Shown here: piece by piece, positions 1 to 11,579 of the stretch
Numbering within the stretch: the stretch's first letter is position 1
Layout: every line of letters starts with the position of its first letter
DNA from: Bugula neritina
Lineage: Eukaryota; Bryozoa; Gymnolaemata; Cheilostomatida; Bugulidae
Direction: 5' to 3'
Assembly: GCA_964035545.1 (NCBI GenBank)
Contig: OZ037770.1
Location: 4,569,662 to 4,633,661, forward strand
Length of the DNA: 64,000 nt
The notes under the pieces: model-generated
Told to the model about the DNA's origin: nothing
Database searches by the model: none
The model's input: the letters and a program-made list of their open reading frames with translations, nothing else
Position numbers and translations under genes: made by a program

Positions 1-3000
1 ATACTTAAAACCATCCTTTACGCTATTAACTTAGAATTGTTGCCAGGATTATTTGTAGTTATCAATTTATTTATATTCATACTATCACTAGGACTGGAGT
101 ATGTCTATTCTTATTCTATACTACTACTAGATACTATTTAAATGACTCTCACTATGACTCACAGTTTGAGGTACGGTTACTCATAATGATAATCATAATG
201 AATATTATTCATGATTTACTGATGCAGGTATTTGGCAGTAAAACTAAATGTAGCTCATTAATATTAATAGTATAAGTAATAATTAATAATTATAAATTCA
301 CTATTTCAATTTGAGTCTGACTCTGAGTTTCACCTTCGGTCTTAAAACTTGATACTTATACTGATAGTATTATATTTATTAATTTATTCTATAGTTGATA
401 TTTAAATTTACTTTGGACTTATTCTTAGTAACTTTTAGCCTCTGTCTTAGATTTTGTGAATACAGTTACTGATTACTATTACTATTACTATTACTATTAG
501 TATTAACGTTAGGCCTACTAGTCAAGCTACCGTTTCCTTTTGTGATTTTCAAATTAGCTCAAAGTTTGATTTAAAATATAATGATAAAATCTTTATCACA
601 TTATGCAGGCTTACAGTTACTGTCAAAACTCAATTGGTAATCCTATTTATATTGATAAAAGCATCACCTATAACCAAATTGAAATGGTAAATGTGATTAA
701 ATGTAAATGAGTATAATGATGAAATATTAATGTGAGTTCATATTGATTCTATAGTTGACTGACTTAGTTCTTCAATAAGTTACTTTTAGTCTTATTTAGT
801 GAGTAGTAACACTAAATGAATGCATAAATAGTCTAAACTTTTTAATTTTATTATAAAGGATGAGCAAAAGTTTATTCATATTTTAAAGTAATTTATTGAA
901 TTCAAATTGATTTCATAGTAAATGTCTTTAATATATTCAGTTGCATTTAGCTAGCTTTTTTACTCAATTAAATGCCTGAGTGGTTAATAGTTATCGAAAG
1001 ACATTGCTTCAAAATTGCCAATTGCAGATATGCTAGATATTCAAGTGCATAATGTGTAATTTTACTGATAATACTATGTTAATGTAGAATAATACTATAT
1101 TTTGTACATTTTAGAAAGTGGGCTTATGAGAGCATTCGAGTGAAGACTTATACCTACACAACTCTACTACCTATCAATCTAACACTCCTAATGTAGACAC
1201 TCTGAATTTTGGCTTGCAAGGTTATGGCTTGTGCTTATTTCATTCATAAAAAGGTTTGCAGTCTTTTAATGATGTGCTTAAAAATTTTCAACAATTTTTT
1301 TAATTTAAATTGTTCTGTTTAAATGCTGATAAAATGCAGGATGACAATTAACTGCTGCCATAATAGTACCACAAGACTGTTTAACCAACTAATTTTTTAT
1401 AATATAACTGCGTATATATAGTTTCTAATCAAGCTACCGTTTTCTTTTGTTATTTAAAAAAGTCAACATTGTACTTGCAGCTCTGAAATAGACAATAGAT
1501 GGGTAGATTGGCAGAATAGATGTCAAGTAGCGGCATCTATAATTGCTAGAAAATCAGCTGATGATAGTGATGAAGCTTTTGCCACATACATGATGTTATG
1601 TGTCCATACTCTGTAAACTCATATTATGAAGACCAAGGAAGTAGAAAGATGAAAAGTGCCTTTTTTGCAAAAACCGTAGAAGCTACCTAATTTTCTTTTC
1701 TTGATAAGAGTTAATTCAAGCATAATGGTTGTATCCAAGCTCGATTTGTTACTGCATTTAATTAGTTTTTTTAAAATAATGTATTTGATGTTTTAAATGT
1801 GAATATTAATGCCTAATAAAACTCAAAAGTTCTAATCGCTGATTTTATGTTCATATTTTCAACATCAATTGCTAAATTTAATTGCCGTTAGAGATTATAA
1901 AGATATTTATGAATGAATCTCGAATGATCTCATAATAGTCAAATGATTTTCTCATAAGTGTTCTACTCATTAAGCAATAACTATGAAACAGCACAGCTCA
2001 ATAGCTGCAGTTCGATATATTGTAGTAATTTGTGCAATTACTGAGCGTGAGTTATTTACTTGCGTGAGTTATTTACTTGCGTATAGTTAGCTGGTTATTC
2101 TGCTATCAATTACTAGGGTAGCTGTCGAGTAATTATATTTATTATCCACAATAAAGCATAAAACAAACATCACATCAAATTATCCTATACAAGAGTCAAC
2201 TACTAACACATGTTACTACTACAAGCCTCCGCTTACAACAACGTGATATAATGTTAATAACCCGGGAAGTGTCACGTGAATCGGAAGCATATCTTCCGGA
2301 GCTGCTAATTGGTTGCTACATAAGGGTCTAAGTATTCCAAGAGTAGGGAGAGGGCGATTCCCGTATTTGTACTTTGCACTACTCACTACAATATTACACA
2401 ATATATTAGAGGAGAGGAAGATATTCAATGTTTAACAGGAAGCAGCTGCCATTTTGTTTTATATGACTTCCTGCTAACTTGGATGCCTAATTTAAATATC
2501 TCAACACACAAATTTGCTGAAACATCCTCCTCTTTGCTGGAATTGTTGAACCTTTCAATCATTAAACAAAGTAAAAAGCAAATTGACAAATAAATTAGAC
2601 AAAAAGTTTGGCGGCCATATTTGACCTAATTTTATGTTGAGGCAGCATTTAAATTTAGTTTAACAGAAAGCCCAAACTTTCACAATTATTTTGATACCAA
2701 ATTTGTCACTATTCCTATTATACAAAGACCCGTTGCTAAGGCTTGTAAATTGTAAACAAATAATTCTCAATTTATTCTAGAGTTGCCAACTTTAAACGCG
2801 ATTTTCTCGAAACAGTAATTTAGAAATTCTAATAACGTTAAAGTTTTTAAATACTGATATCTCGAGTTTTATTTATGCTAGAGACTTCAAATAAAGTGCA
2901 AAATGTTCAAAAAAGTCTGCTCTATCACTCTATAGCAATAACTCAGTTTTCAACATTTTATATACATCCCTCGCTTTGTGGTGCCAGGTCACATATATAT

Positions 3001-4355
3001 ATATAAATACGTATGATCAGGCATAGAAGTAGCAAGTTCAATAAATAATGCAAACATGCAGAAGGTGTAACAGCTGTGTACTTTTGTGAAGGAATAAGTC
3101 AGGGCTTTTTTATAGCAATACATCCTATAAGTATCTTATAAACACGGGAAATAATATGTTAGTTCTCTAATTACTTTTCTTAAACATACATTACAATATT
3201 GAACGTCAAAACCGATTTTGTAAAAAAGTAGAATCTATAAAAATTCAAGCTGCAAAGCCTAACTAAAAGGCACATTGCAGGGGTGATTAGTCCTGTCAAT
3301 TATTAATAATTTTAGTTTTTATATCCGTTGATAAAAGTCCTATTTTTGCAGGTAGAGTCTTGATATATAGGTGTCAGTTGTAGAGTATTATGTTTTTTAA
3401 ACATAAAAATATACCGTCTTGCAAGAGTAGAGAATCTAAAGATCCTAAGAGCTGATGCTGACATAGAAAGGATGTCCTGAGTACACATGCTATAGCATTT
3501 CTTTGACAAAACCTAATCATCTAGTAGCTCACTTGTTTTTGGAACTCAATCTAAAAATATAAATAGCAGTTTTCTCAATACACTGAAAAGTAATTTGCAA
3601 CTTTTTGAATTTGAATTAAATTGTTCATACACCACAGTTAGTACTAGAGTACTGTAAAATCTACCTATACTGTAATCAGATCAAAGCTGCCAGCTGATAA
3701 CTTTTTAAAAAACACAGCTCATAATTACAATTACTATTAGGTTGGATGCTCCCTTGAAATTGTAATTTTTAAATAATTTTTTAGTAGATATGATTGCCGT
3801 GATGACTCCAATTCTTTTGAAACATATGCTTATAATGTATTTTAAGTTGGTCACTCACAGTAAATGTAGTTTGGTATGCAAGTAGTAGTACAATGAGAGT
3901 TACTAAACAGAAGATTTTTAGTGCCAAACTATATTTTCTATGTGCCCACTCAACTACAGTACTCTAAATAATTGGAGAAAAAAGTGAGTCAATAATAAAT
4001 TTGGCCATTTTTCTTACATAATGATGAAATGAACTCTGACAATTTTGATCTAGTCTTACAGTTTTAATAATAGTTCTACCATCAATGCATTCTTATTATA
4101 CTATGCCTTTTTTATGAATATAAAACTCAATTTTGAAGTTTAGTTATACTGTGCAATGCTATAATAATAATAACAATATGAATATGAATATAATATTAAT
4201 AATATATATACTACGCAGTATAGGTCTACTGTAATACTAATAGTAATAGTACAACTATACAAATCCTATAAAATTAATTAAAAATAAATATATTATTGCT
4301 TGAAAGCAATATGAAATATGCAAATTTGCTGAAGGAAGCAGTGGTACTCACTTAC
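1..4355. other. AT-rich intergenic DNA without recognised genes
   Basis: Stops are dense in all frames and I recognise no coding exon. The stretch holds short simple repeats (ATT/ACT triplets near 470-510, a TA run near 2994-3004) and a tandem duplication of a 17-bp phrase near 2045-2082. A more GC-balanced patch at about 2260-2480 includes a CACGTG and a CTTCCGG motif and could be regulatory, but nothing decides this. Confidence 0.5.
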
Positions 4356-4475
4356 CCTTGAAGTTAAACTCTTAAAGTTAATCAAAGTACACTCTTTCAT
4401 CCTAGGTTTGAGAGGTAAAAGACGTTTTTCACTCCATTTTGAAATCATATTCCCACCGCCAGTTGGCAAGTTCAC
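4356..4475 (-). CDS. Possible first coding exon of an unrecognised gene
   Basis: Read on the minus strand, an open stretch starts with ATG at 4475 (or an internal ATG at 4448, which begins MISKWSEKRLLPLKP) and runs 40 codons. It ends at a consensus splice donor, AAGG|GTAAGTGAG, with the exon boundary at 4356. The peptide is basic and I do not recognise it. No matching downstream exon was identified further left, so the gene would be incomplete here. The good donor and tidy start are the only evidence; a chance ORF remains quite possible. Confidence 0.3.
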
Positions 4476-6146
4476 TTCACAGATTGCGTTTTAACATCGA
4501 ATTTTTTATTTACCGGGCTAGCTTTTACTAGTAACATATCCAATCGGGCAAGATAAGTAACCCTTACAGCTGCGTATGATATTATGCAGAGCAGTTTGTT
4601 TGAGGACAGTGCACTGCAGCTGCGGAATTACTAGGGTAGGTTTTGGGGGGGTGAATGTGAATTATAAACGTTCTATGTGCTTTTTTGAAAGCATTATGAT
4701 AGCATACGCTTTAGTCATTTACATGTAAAATAAAACTTATTGTTTTATAAATTATAATTTACTTATTTATTTATTTTACTATTGATTTAAAAACTTGATA
4801 AAACGTTGAGCACCCCCTCATAATACCACAACCGCACTCCACTCCTTTAGTTATAACCTAATTAGATTAGAAGTCACATCTTCGATACAAACAAGCTATT
4901 CCGATGTCTGCTGCTGGCATTAGCTTGAAACTGCAGTGAAGCTTTTATAACTGAGCTAGTAGACTGAAAGTGCACTACCTATAGTTAGCTACCAATGTTA
5001 TGAATTGGTGTAAGCAGTAAAGGAAATGAGTAGTATATGTGTACAGAAACTTGTACTCAAATGCTTATAGAACCCCATTATAGTTACGGTTATTTGAGAT
5101 TCAGTCAGGTCCAACAGAAATTGTGAAATTAAATACCCATTTATATTACATCATGCTGAATCTGGTCACAGAATTGGCTATTTAAAGCTAATTGTAATTA
5201 AAACCATATTGCAATATAAAATAACCTGCCTAAGTTGCTCCTTATTGACGAGTAGTCTAGTTGGGCATTTAAGTTCAAACCATGAGCTCATTTCAGCTAA
5301 AAATAGCAACACCTTGTCACTGCCTATGAATGGCTTGCATGCATGGTTACTGCCAGAGCCATTAGCAAAATGGCTTACTGCTATTGCAAGTCTGCTACAT
5401 ACAAGCCTCCTACTTGCAAGCACTATTTATCAATCAGAAACTACTTATGTAATTGTAAGCTACCAGAATTTTAATACCATAATATTATAAAAAACGTTGT
5501 CTGGTAGGTGCGATATAAGCAGAAAAGCTAAAACAGCCTAAATTCTTAAATTTTTTAAAGAAATTCTAATTTGGTAACATGGCGGAATTCTCTCTAAACT
5601 TTTTAAGCTGCGTCTCACCGCCTGTAATAGGCCCAATAATACGAAATGCAGGGTTTAATTTCTCAATACCCTCATCACTGCACATACCTCATACTTATTA
5701 TACTTAGCTGATAACACTTTACTACTATTGTTGAAAAATAGTTATGCAATTACTATTCAATTGACTAAAAATTCTCTCCAACAATTTTGTAGATTCTGAA
5801 AACAAAGTTAATGTTTTAAAATAACAATACAGTAAGTTTGGTTACAGATATATTATTAGTATAATTTAGATTACTCTACAGAACAACAAATTTGCATTGA
5901 AATCACACACAAAAAGCATAAAATTTAGTGGCCCAAACTCTCACTAGCATCCTTAGATGTCTGGGTTATCATACAGGCTGTATTACTAAACTGCTTTGCA
6001 CTAGAAAGAAACAAGTCAAAGCAAGAAATGTACGCAGGCTTCAGAAACCGCTTTATATAAATACAACTGAAATCTAGATTCAGGGTAGAATGCGCATTGT
6101 ACAGCCTCGCGTCTATAGGCAGTACAACAATATTGCAACCACCAAG
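4476..6146. other. Spacer left of the copia element
   Basis: AT-rich. Two overlapping frames near 5178-5490 are open on opposite strands with no recognisable domain. Nothing else stands out up to the target-site duplication of the copia insertion. Confidence 0.4.
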
Positions 6147-6151
6147 AATCC

Positions 6152-6423
6152 TGTTGAATGTGTTGCCATTGTGTTTAGTATTTATTATGAAATACGTTAT
6201 TGATTGCTGATTTAACTTATCGAGCAAACTGACTGACTGATTTAATTAATTGATAATAAAATATTTATTAGAATGAAAAACAGCGTGATGGTTTTGTATA
6301 ATATAAAACGGAAGAGAGAGTAAACAAGTATACAGCGATTCTAGTAAAGCAATTAGTTAGCATATTATCACGTGATTGTCATGAATGTGATTAGCGATAG
6401 GATCGCATGATTGTTTCTCAACA
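6152..6423 (-). repeat. Copia 3' LTR
   Basis: 272 bp. On the plus strand it starts TGTTGAATGTG and ends TTTCTCAACA. It is the downstream LTR of the minus-strand element, next to the polypurine tract, and differs from the other LTR at one position by eye. Confidence 0.93.
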
Positions 6424-6433
6424 CGCCCCCTCA
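6424..6433 (-). promoter_or_regulatory. Copia polypurine tract overlapping the pol stop codon
   Basis: On the minus strand TGAGGGGGCG abuts the 3' LTR. This is the expected place of the plus-strand DNA primer. Its first three bases are the TGA stop of the gag-pol frame, so no untranslated spacer separates coding sequence from the priming signal. Confidence 0.75.
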
Positions 6434-9400
6434 AGCATGTGATTCGATAGCTAGTAACTCCAGTGCAATTCTGTGATTGGTTTTAGGCAAGCTCTTAGTC
6501 ATGACATCGGCAGGGTTCTCTGCTCCTCTGATGTGTTGGTACGCTATGGTGGTTTGCTCTCTGACAAAGTGGAATCTAATGTCAATGTGTTTGCTCCTCT
6601 GATGTGAGTATGGTTGTCCCTTGGTGAGGGCAATGGCTCCAAGGTTGTCAGTGAAAAGTGTGTTAAGGTTAGGCTGTTTCATCTTGAATGTTTTGCACAA
6701 AGTCTGTAGGAATAGCATCTCCTTTGTGGCTTCGGCTAATGCCATGTATTCGGCCTCGCATGATGATAAGGCCACTGTGGGTTGTCGTCGGCTGTTCCAA
6801 CTTATAGGGGCTCCACCCAGTGTGAATACATATCCTGTAGTTGATCTTCGTGTAGAGGTTTCTCCGCCCCAATCTGCATCCACATAGCCCACTAGTTCTT
6901 GTTGATTGGGAGTGAATCTCAGATTGAATCCTTTTGTACCTTTAAGGTATCGTAGCAGCCGCTTCAAGGCAGCAATATGTGCAGGTCCAGGTCTTTCTAG
7001 GTGTTGGGAGAGCTTCCCAATGATCCATGCTAGGTCTGGACGTGTGGCGGTCATTAGGTATATGAGAGAACCTATAACTTGTCTGTAGGGGTAGTCCTTT
7101 GAACGCTCATATTCGTCGTCTGTTGCTTTTTCTAGTTGTAAGTCCTTTTCAGCAGGGGTATATACAGGGTTGCAATCTGCCATATTGTAGGTGTTCAGCA
7201 GCGTGTCTATGTAGCGCTCCTGTGACATAGTGTACTGGTCCTCATGTCTCCTGAAGTCTATCCCCAGGAACCAGCTTAATTCTCCTCTATCATCCATGTT
7301 AAATTTTTGTTGCATCATAGATTTGGTTTGTGTGATTCTGTTGTCGTCTCGGCAGCAGAGAAGGATGTCATCGACCCAGAAAAGAATTATGATGTTGGCT
7401 GATTTATCTGAAGGGTCCTCTTTTGAGTATAGACAAGGGTCTCCAGCACCAGGTGTGAAGCCTTGCTCCTTGAGGAAAGTGGTCAGTGTTTGGTGCCAAT
7501 TGCGTCCGCTTTGTTTGAGGCCATAAATGGATTTGTTGAGACGACAAGAAAGCTTCCCTTGTTTGTTGGTTTCTTCGTACCCTTCAGGCTGTTGTAGATA
7601 AATTTCCTTATCGATTGGTGCGTTTAGGTACGCTCCTTTAACATCTAGTTGATGTATTTTCATGTTTTCATTTGCTGCTTTCTGTAACAGCAATCTGATA
7701 GATGTGAATCTGGTGGTTGGACTGTAAGTTTCGTCATAGTCAACTCCTTGTATTTGTGAAAATCCTTTTGCTACATATCTAGCTTTATGTTGAGTTTCAC
7801 CTGGCGTTTTTCCCTGTTTGAGGGTATAAACCCATCTGCCCTTGGTCTCTGTCCTGTCTTCAGGTAGCGGCTGGATAGACCAGGTGTTTGAATCACGTAG
7901 GGTGTTTATTTCCTTGTCCATGGCTTTCTTCCAGGCTTCTTTATCTTTTGAATTTACAGCTTCTTGGTAGGACTGTGGTATGTTTGCCATCAGTGAGCAA
8001 GCATAGTCAGTGTCTTCTATGTCATAGTCCTGTAGGTATGTAGGAGGCTTTCGTTTCCGTTCCGATTTACGTGGTTCAGGTTGGTTGGTGGCCTTTGCCG
8101 GATCTGGTGCAGGTTCTTGTGGTATGGTATTCTGAGTACCATTTCTGCTGTTTAGTGCGGGTCCTTGTGGCATGACGTTCATTGCGTCATTTCCGCATGT
8201 TTGTGCAGGTTCTTGTGGCATGGTATTCTGGGTACCATTTCTGCTGTTTTGTGCGGGTCCTTGTGGTATGACGTTCATTGCGTCATTTCCGCATATTTGT
8301 GCAGGTTCTTGTGGCATGGTATTCTGAGTACCATTTCTGCTGTTTTGTGCGGGTCCTTGTGGTATGACGTTCATTGCGTCATTTCCGCATATTTGTGGTA
8401 TGACATTTCTGGATGTAACAATTTTCTGATTAGGGGTAAGTATAAGGTAGCCTTGGGCCTTTGTGTTGACACCAAGATATATGCCGCTTTGTCCGCGGTC
8501 ACTGAGTTTTAACTTATTTCCCTCTGAAAAGAATGTGCATTGGGATCCAAAATTGTGAATTTTCCTCATGTCGGGTAGCGTGCCTGTGAATAACTCATAA
8601 GCTGTCTTTCCCGTCCGTCTCTGGTAGCTTCGGTTTCTTAGGTACTTAGCATGGTCAGCGGCAAAACTCCAGAAAGTCTTGGGGAGATTTGAATCTTTAA
8701 GTAGGCATCGTGCTGTGTCCATTATGGTGCGCCAAGTCCTCTCTGATTTACCATTCTGGTAGGATGAGTAGGGTGCTGTAGTGGTGTGTTTGATTCCCCT
8801 CTCGCGTAGCACGACTTCAAATGGCTGTCCAAGGTACTCCATGCCGTTGTCAGTATGGATCTCCTTCACATTTCCTATAGGTGCCACATCTGCAATGAAT
8901 TGCTTAAGTGCAGTGGTGGCATCACTTTTGTGGCGTATATTGTAGGTGAACAACATACTGGAAAATTCATCTATGAAGTTTATTATGTAGTTTTCTCCTC
9001 CTCTAGCAGTTGGTGTGATGGGTCCGCATAAGTCAGAGTGTACACGTTGTAGAGGTTGTGTAGCTAGTTCAGGTTTATCGTCTTGTTTGTGAGGTTGTTT
9101 GGTGATTTTACTTTCGTCACATGTCTTGCATGCAATTTTTAATTTTGCTCCAGTTATGGTCATACCTGTTGTCACTTTCTCCAGCTCAATTATGTCATTG
9201 GTGTTCATATGACCCAGTGCCCTGTGCCAATCGGGCAGCAATTTTGCGGTGTTTATTGAGTCACCTGTATGGGTTGTCTTGAGGAAGTACAATCTGCCTT
9301 TGGGCATAATTGGAAAAGTTGTCCTGTCGACTGTCAGTATATTTTTCTCTCTAGAGAAATGTACTTTTGCCCCTTTTTGTGTGGCGGCGTGGACTGAAAA

Positions 9401-10537
9401 TAGGCTTGTTGGTATTGTTGGTGCTAGCAAAGCGTCTTTTAGGTGAATCTGCTGCTCCATGTTGTTGTCATCAGTAATAGTAAACTGTGCTGTGCCTTTG
9501 GCTACAGCCAGCTTGTTTGTTTTGCGACCATCTGCCATCTCTATGTAGTGGTTCTCAGGCGTGAAGCTCTTATCAAAACTAATGAAGTTGTTCTCATTGT
9601 TCACCAGATGACTTGTAGCTCCGCAGTCCACCATAAGCAACTGTCCTTCTTGAGATTTATCTTGTGTGGCTATGTTGCATTGGTTTGATGTATTCACAGT
9701 GAAGGCATATGTGGCATTTGCAGATGAAATTTCAGTTTTACTTGTCCTTTTCTTTGTCCTGCAAACTGATTCGATATGTCCAGCTTTCTTGCAGTAGTTA
9801 CAAAATAGTTTGTGCTTTGAGTAACAATCTTTTGTAGAATGATTGCTTTTACCACAAGCAGTGCACTGTTTATCACGTTTGCTAGTGGGTTTGAAATTGT
9901 CTTTTCCTTTAAATACCATGGCTGTAGATTGAGAGCACCTTGCCGACTCAGTAAGGTCAAAGTTGGTTAGAGCTGCTTTGAACTCTGATAGGGTTTGGTT
10001 TTTGTCAAGTTGCGTATGTACTACAACAAAAGGCTGGTAGGATGTTGGTAATCCTTTCATAATCATTGCGATCACCAAATTGTCATTAATATTTTCCCCA
10101 GCAGACTTGAGGCCTGCTGAGTAGTTCTCAGCACGAATCAGGTAATCTGTAATGTCTTCTGTATCATTCATTTTTACAGTTGTAAGTTGTTCATAAAGAG
10201 TTAATACTCTAGGCTTTTGTGTACTTGCATAGTGTTCTTTTAGAATTTTGAATGCTTTCCGTCCATCGTCTTTGGCATCTCTCATCACAAGTTGAAGAGA
10301 CTTTTCGTCTAAAACTTGTACAAGCTCAGCGTAAGCTCGCTTATTCTTTTTGTTGAAGTCAGCAGCGTTATCTTCTCCTTCTTCTTTGGGTAGAAGTGCG
10401 GTGTGTACTCCTTCATCTTGTGTGTACAAGTATGAAGTGAATCTTGTTTCCCAAATTGAGAAATTGTTTGAATCACCATCAAAGAGAAGCCTGTGTTTGA
10501 AGCCACTGGGCCCATAACCTGTTGAATGTGTTGCCAT
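6431..10537 (-). CDS. Copia gag-pol polyprotein, 1368 aa, intact
   Basis: A single open frame carries the copia order. The N-terminal gag domain (FDGDSNNFSIWETRF) comes first, then two CCHC-like knuckles near residues 225-260 (CTACGKSNHSTKDC, CNYCKKAGHIESVC). Protease follows (DCGATSH, near 303), then the pre-integrase WHRALGH motif near 440. Integrase has its acidic motifs (HSDLCGP, HTDNGMEYL, NGKSE). The RVT_2 reverse transcriptase has DVKGAYLNAPI and FWVDD, and RNase H has YVDADWGG and SSCEAEYMALAEATKE. The usual YVDD box reads WVDD. A proline/glutamine-rich linker with 32-residue repeats sits between integrase and RT. The only usable ATG lies inside the 5' LTR, and translation must run through the primer binding site. 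Length and motif order fit a complete polyprotein. Confidence 0.95.
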   Translation of the reverse strand: MATHSTGYGPSGFKHRLLFDGDSNNFSIWETRFTSYLYTQDEGVHTALLPKEEGEDNAADFNKKNKRAYAELVQVLDEKSLQLVMRDAKDDGRKAFKILKEHYASTQKPRVLTLYEQLTTVKMNDTEDITDYLIRAENYSAGLKSAGENINDNLVIAMIMKGLPTSYQPFVVVHTQLDKNQTLSEFKAALTNFDLTESARCSQSTAMVFKGKDNFKPTSKRDKQCTACGKSNHSTKDCYSKHKLFCNYCKKAGHIESVCRTKKRTSKTEISSANATYAFTVNTSNQCNIATQDKSQEGQLLMVDCGATSHLVNNENNFISFDKSFTPENHYIEMADGRKTNKLAVAKGTAQFTITDDNNMEQQIHLKDALLAPTIPTSLFSVHAATQKGAKVHFSREKNILTVDRTTFPIMPKGRLYFLKTTHTGDSINTAKLLPDWHRALGHMNTNDIIELEKVTTGMTITGAKLKIACKTCDESKITKQPHKQDDKPELATQPLQRVHSDLCGPITPTARGGENYIINFIDEFSSMLFTYNIRHKSDATTALKQFIADVAPIGNVKEIHTDNGMEYLGQPFEVVLRERGIKHTTTAPYSSYQNGKSERTWRTIMDTARCLLKDSNLPKTFWSFAADHAKYLRNRSYQRRTGKTAYELFTGTLPDMRKIHNFGSQCTFFSEGNKLKLSDRGQSGIYLGVNTKAQGYLILTPNQKIVTSRNVIPQICGNDAMNVIPQGPAQNSRNGTQNTMPQEPAQICGNDAMNVIPQGPAQNSRNGTQNTMPQEPAQTCGNDAMNVMPQGPALNSRNGTQNTIPQEPAPDPAKATNQPEPRKSERKRKPPTYLQDYDIEDTDYACSLMANIPQSYQEAVNSKDKEAWKKAMDKEINTLRDSNTWSIQPLPEDRTETKGRWVYTLKQGKTPGETQHKARYVAKGFSQIQGVDYDETYSPTTRFTSIRLLLQKAANENMKIHQLDVKGAYLNAPIDKEIYLQQPEGYEETNKQGKLSCRLNKSIYGLKQSGRNWHQTLTTFLKEQGFTPGAGDPCLYSKEDPSDKSANIIILFWVDDILLCCRDDNRITQTKSMMQQKFNMDDRGELSWFLGIDFRRHEDQYTMSQERYIDTLLNTYNMADCNPVYTPAEKDLQLEKATDDEYERSKDYPYRQVIGSLIYLMTATRPDLAWIIGKLSQHLERPGPAHIAALKRLLRYLKGTKGFNLRFTPNQQELVGYVDADWGGETSTRRSTTGYVFTLGGAPISWNSRRQPTVALSSCEAEYMALAEATKEMLFLQTLCKTFKMKQPNLNTLFTDNLGAIALTKGQPYSHQRSKHIDIRFHFVREQTTIAYQHIRGAENPADVMTKSLPKTNHRIALELLAIESHA
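8098..8402 (-). repeat. Three tandem 96-bp repeats inside copia pol
   Basis: The phrase around ATTGCGTCATTTCCGCAT recurs at 8181, 8277 and 8373, exactly 96 bp apart. It encodes about three near-identical 32-residue units (CGNDAMNVIPQGPAQNSRNG...) in the linker between integrase and reverse transcriptase. Because the period is a multiple of three, the frame is kept. Confidence 0.9.
10506..10519 (-). promoter_or_regulatory. Copia primer binding site for a tRNA-iMet internal fragment
   Basis: Directly after the 5' LTR the minus strand reads GGTTATGGGCCCAG. This is complementary to the anticodon stem-loop of eukaryotic initiator tRNA-Met (CTGGGCCCATAACC), not to its 3' end. Drosophila copia uses the same kind of site, priming from the 5' half of tRNA-iMet. 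Here the site is also translated as part of gag. Confidence 0.85.
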
Positions 10538-10791
10538 TGTGTTTAGTATTTATTATGAAATACGTTATTGATTGCTGATTTAACTTATCGAGCAAACTGA
10601 CTGACTGATGTAATTAATTGATAATAAAATATTTATTAGAATGAAAAACAGCGTGATGGTTTTGTATAATATAAAACGGAAGAGAGAGTAAACAAGTATA
10701 CAGCGATTCTAGTAAAGCAATTAGTTAGCATATTATCACGTGATTGTCATGAATGTGATTAGCGATAGGATCGCATGATTGTTTCTCAACA
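10520..10791 (-). repeat. Copia 5' LTR (contains the gag-pol start codon)
   Basis: 272 bp, the upstream LTR of the minus-strand element. The ATG of the polyprotein is at 10537-10535, 18 nt before the LTR end, so the first six residues (MATHST) are encoded by LTR sequence. Confidence 0.93.
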
Positions 10792-10796
10792 AATCC

Positions 10797-11579
10797 AACT
10801 ACTAGCTACTAAAATAATATAATAACCAGCCTCATACCGCCTTTTACCCATACCGCAGTTTACTGCAGGGATGAACTTTAACCCTTTGGTTTAGCGCGCA
10901 CAACATGAATCGTAGGCCGCATGAGCTCCCTGTAATCATTATGATGGCTACAATGCAGCGCAGCTCTACCGTGTTCAGCCAAGCGTGCAGACTGAGCGAT
11001 ATGTAAAATTTTTATTAAAATCAGTGTATAAATTACACGTTTACACCAATTCTATTGAGGTTATCTAAAAACTTTGAAAAGCCTCTAATACACAAATATC
11101 TTATAACACTATATTCCAATTTTTGCAGAGATATGTTGCTTGGGAATTGAATAATTCGTGGGGCACTGAGACCATGTTTTTTCATGCGAAAATGAGCAAA
11201 TTTTTGACAGTTTTTGGAGCATAAAAATGCAACGGGTTGGGTAGGTGAAAATTTTAAAAAAGCCTCTAATAGAGCAGCAAAATATTTACAAGATGGTTTT
11301 TGAATTTTGATTCTAGCCTCAAAATTAGTCGAGTTATGAGTGGGGCACTGTTTCATATATAATTATAAAGGAGCAATGAAATTACTGATTCAGTAGAAGG
11401 ATGACCTTAATCAAGCTGTGGACCTAGCTTTGAGTTAGTTAAATTATATTGCCAGAATGATTTAACTTGCAAGTCCGATAAAAATCACCTTGACCTAGTC
11501 TCTATATTCACAATATTGTTATTGAGGGCCGTCAACTTGACGCAACGTGTACTGCTCGATGGCTCTAATAATATTTTTT
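10797..11579. other. Spacer with one unrecognised 107-codon frame
   Basis: Between the copia target duplication and the LINE remnant. A minus-strand frame at 11033-11356 is open for 107 codons (starts MKQCPTHNSTNFEARIK) with no domain I recognise. It may belong to an older repeat or be chance. Confidence 0.3.

Larger units (their letters stand above)
6152..10791 (-). mobile_element. Full-length Ty1/copia LTR retrotransposon
   Basis: A complete 4640-bp element lies on the minus strand. It has two 272-bp LTRs that begin TG and end CA, a primer binding site, a single gag-pol frame and a polypurine tract. It is flanked by a 5-bp target duplication AATCC (6147-6151 and 10792-10796). By eye the LTRs differ at one base (T/G in the GACTGAT(T/G)TAATT phrase), so insertion was recent. 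The intact frame suggests the copy could still be functional. Confidence 0.95.

Noticed and set aside
965-1000. tRNA-Ser-like phrase GCCTGAGTGGTTAA
   Set aside because: No B box or paired stems follow; too short to call.
2219-2428. 69-codon minus-strand frame
   Set aside because: No domain; the patch looks at most regulatory.
5178-5490. Opposite open frames near 5.3 kb as genes
   Set aside because: Overlapping on both strands, no recognised motif, no splice context.
8165-8512. Plus-strand repetitive 115-codon frame
   Set aside because: Antisense shadow of the 96-bp repeats in copia pol.
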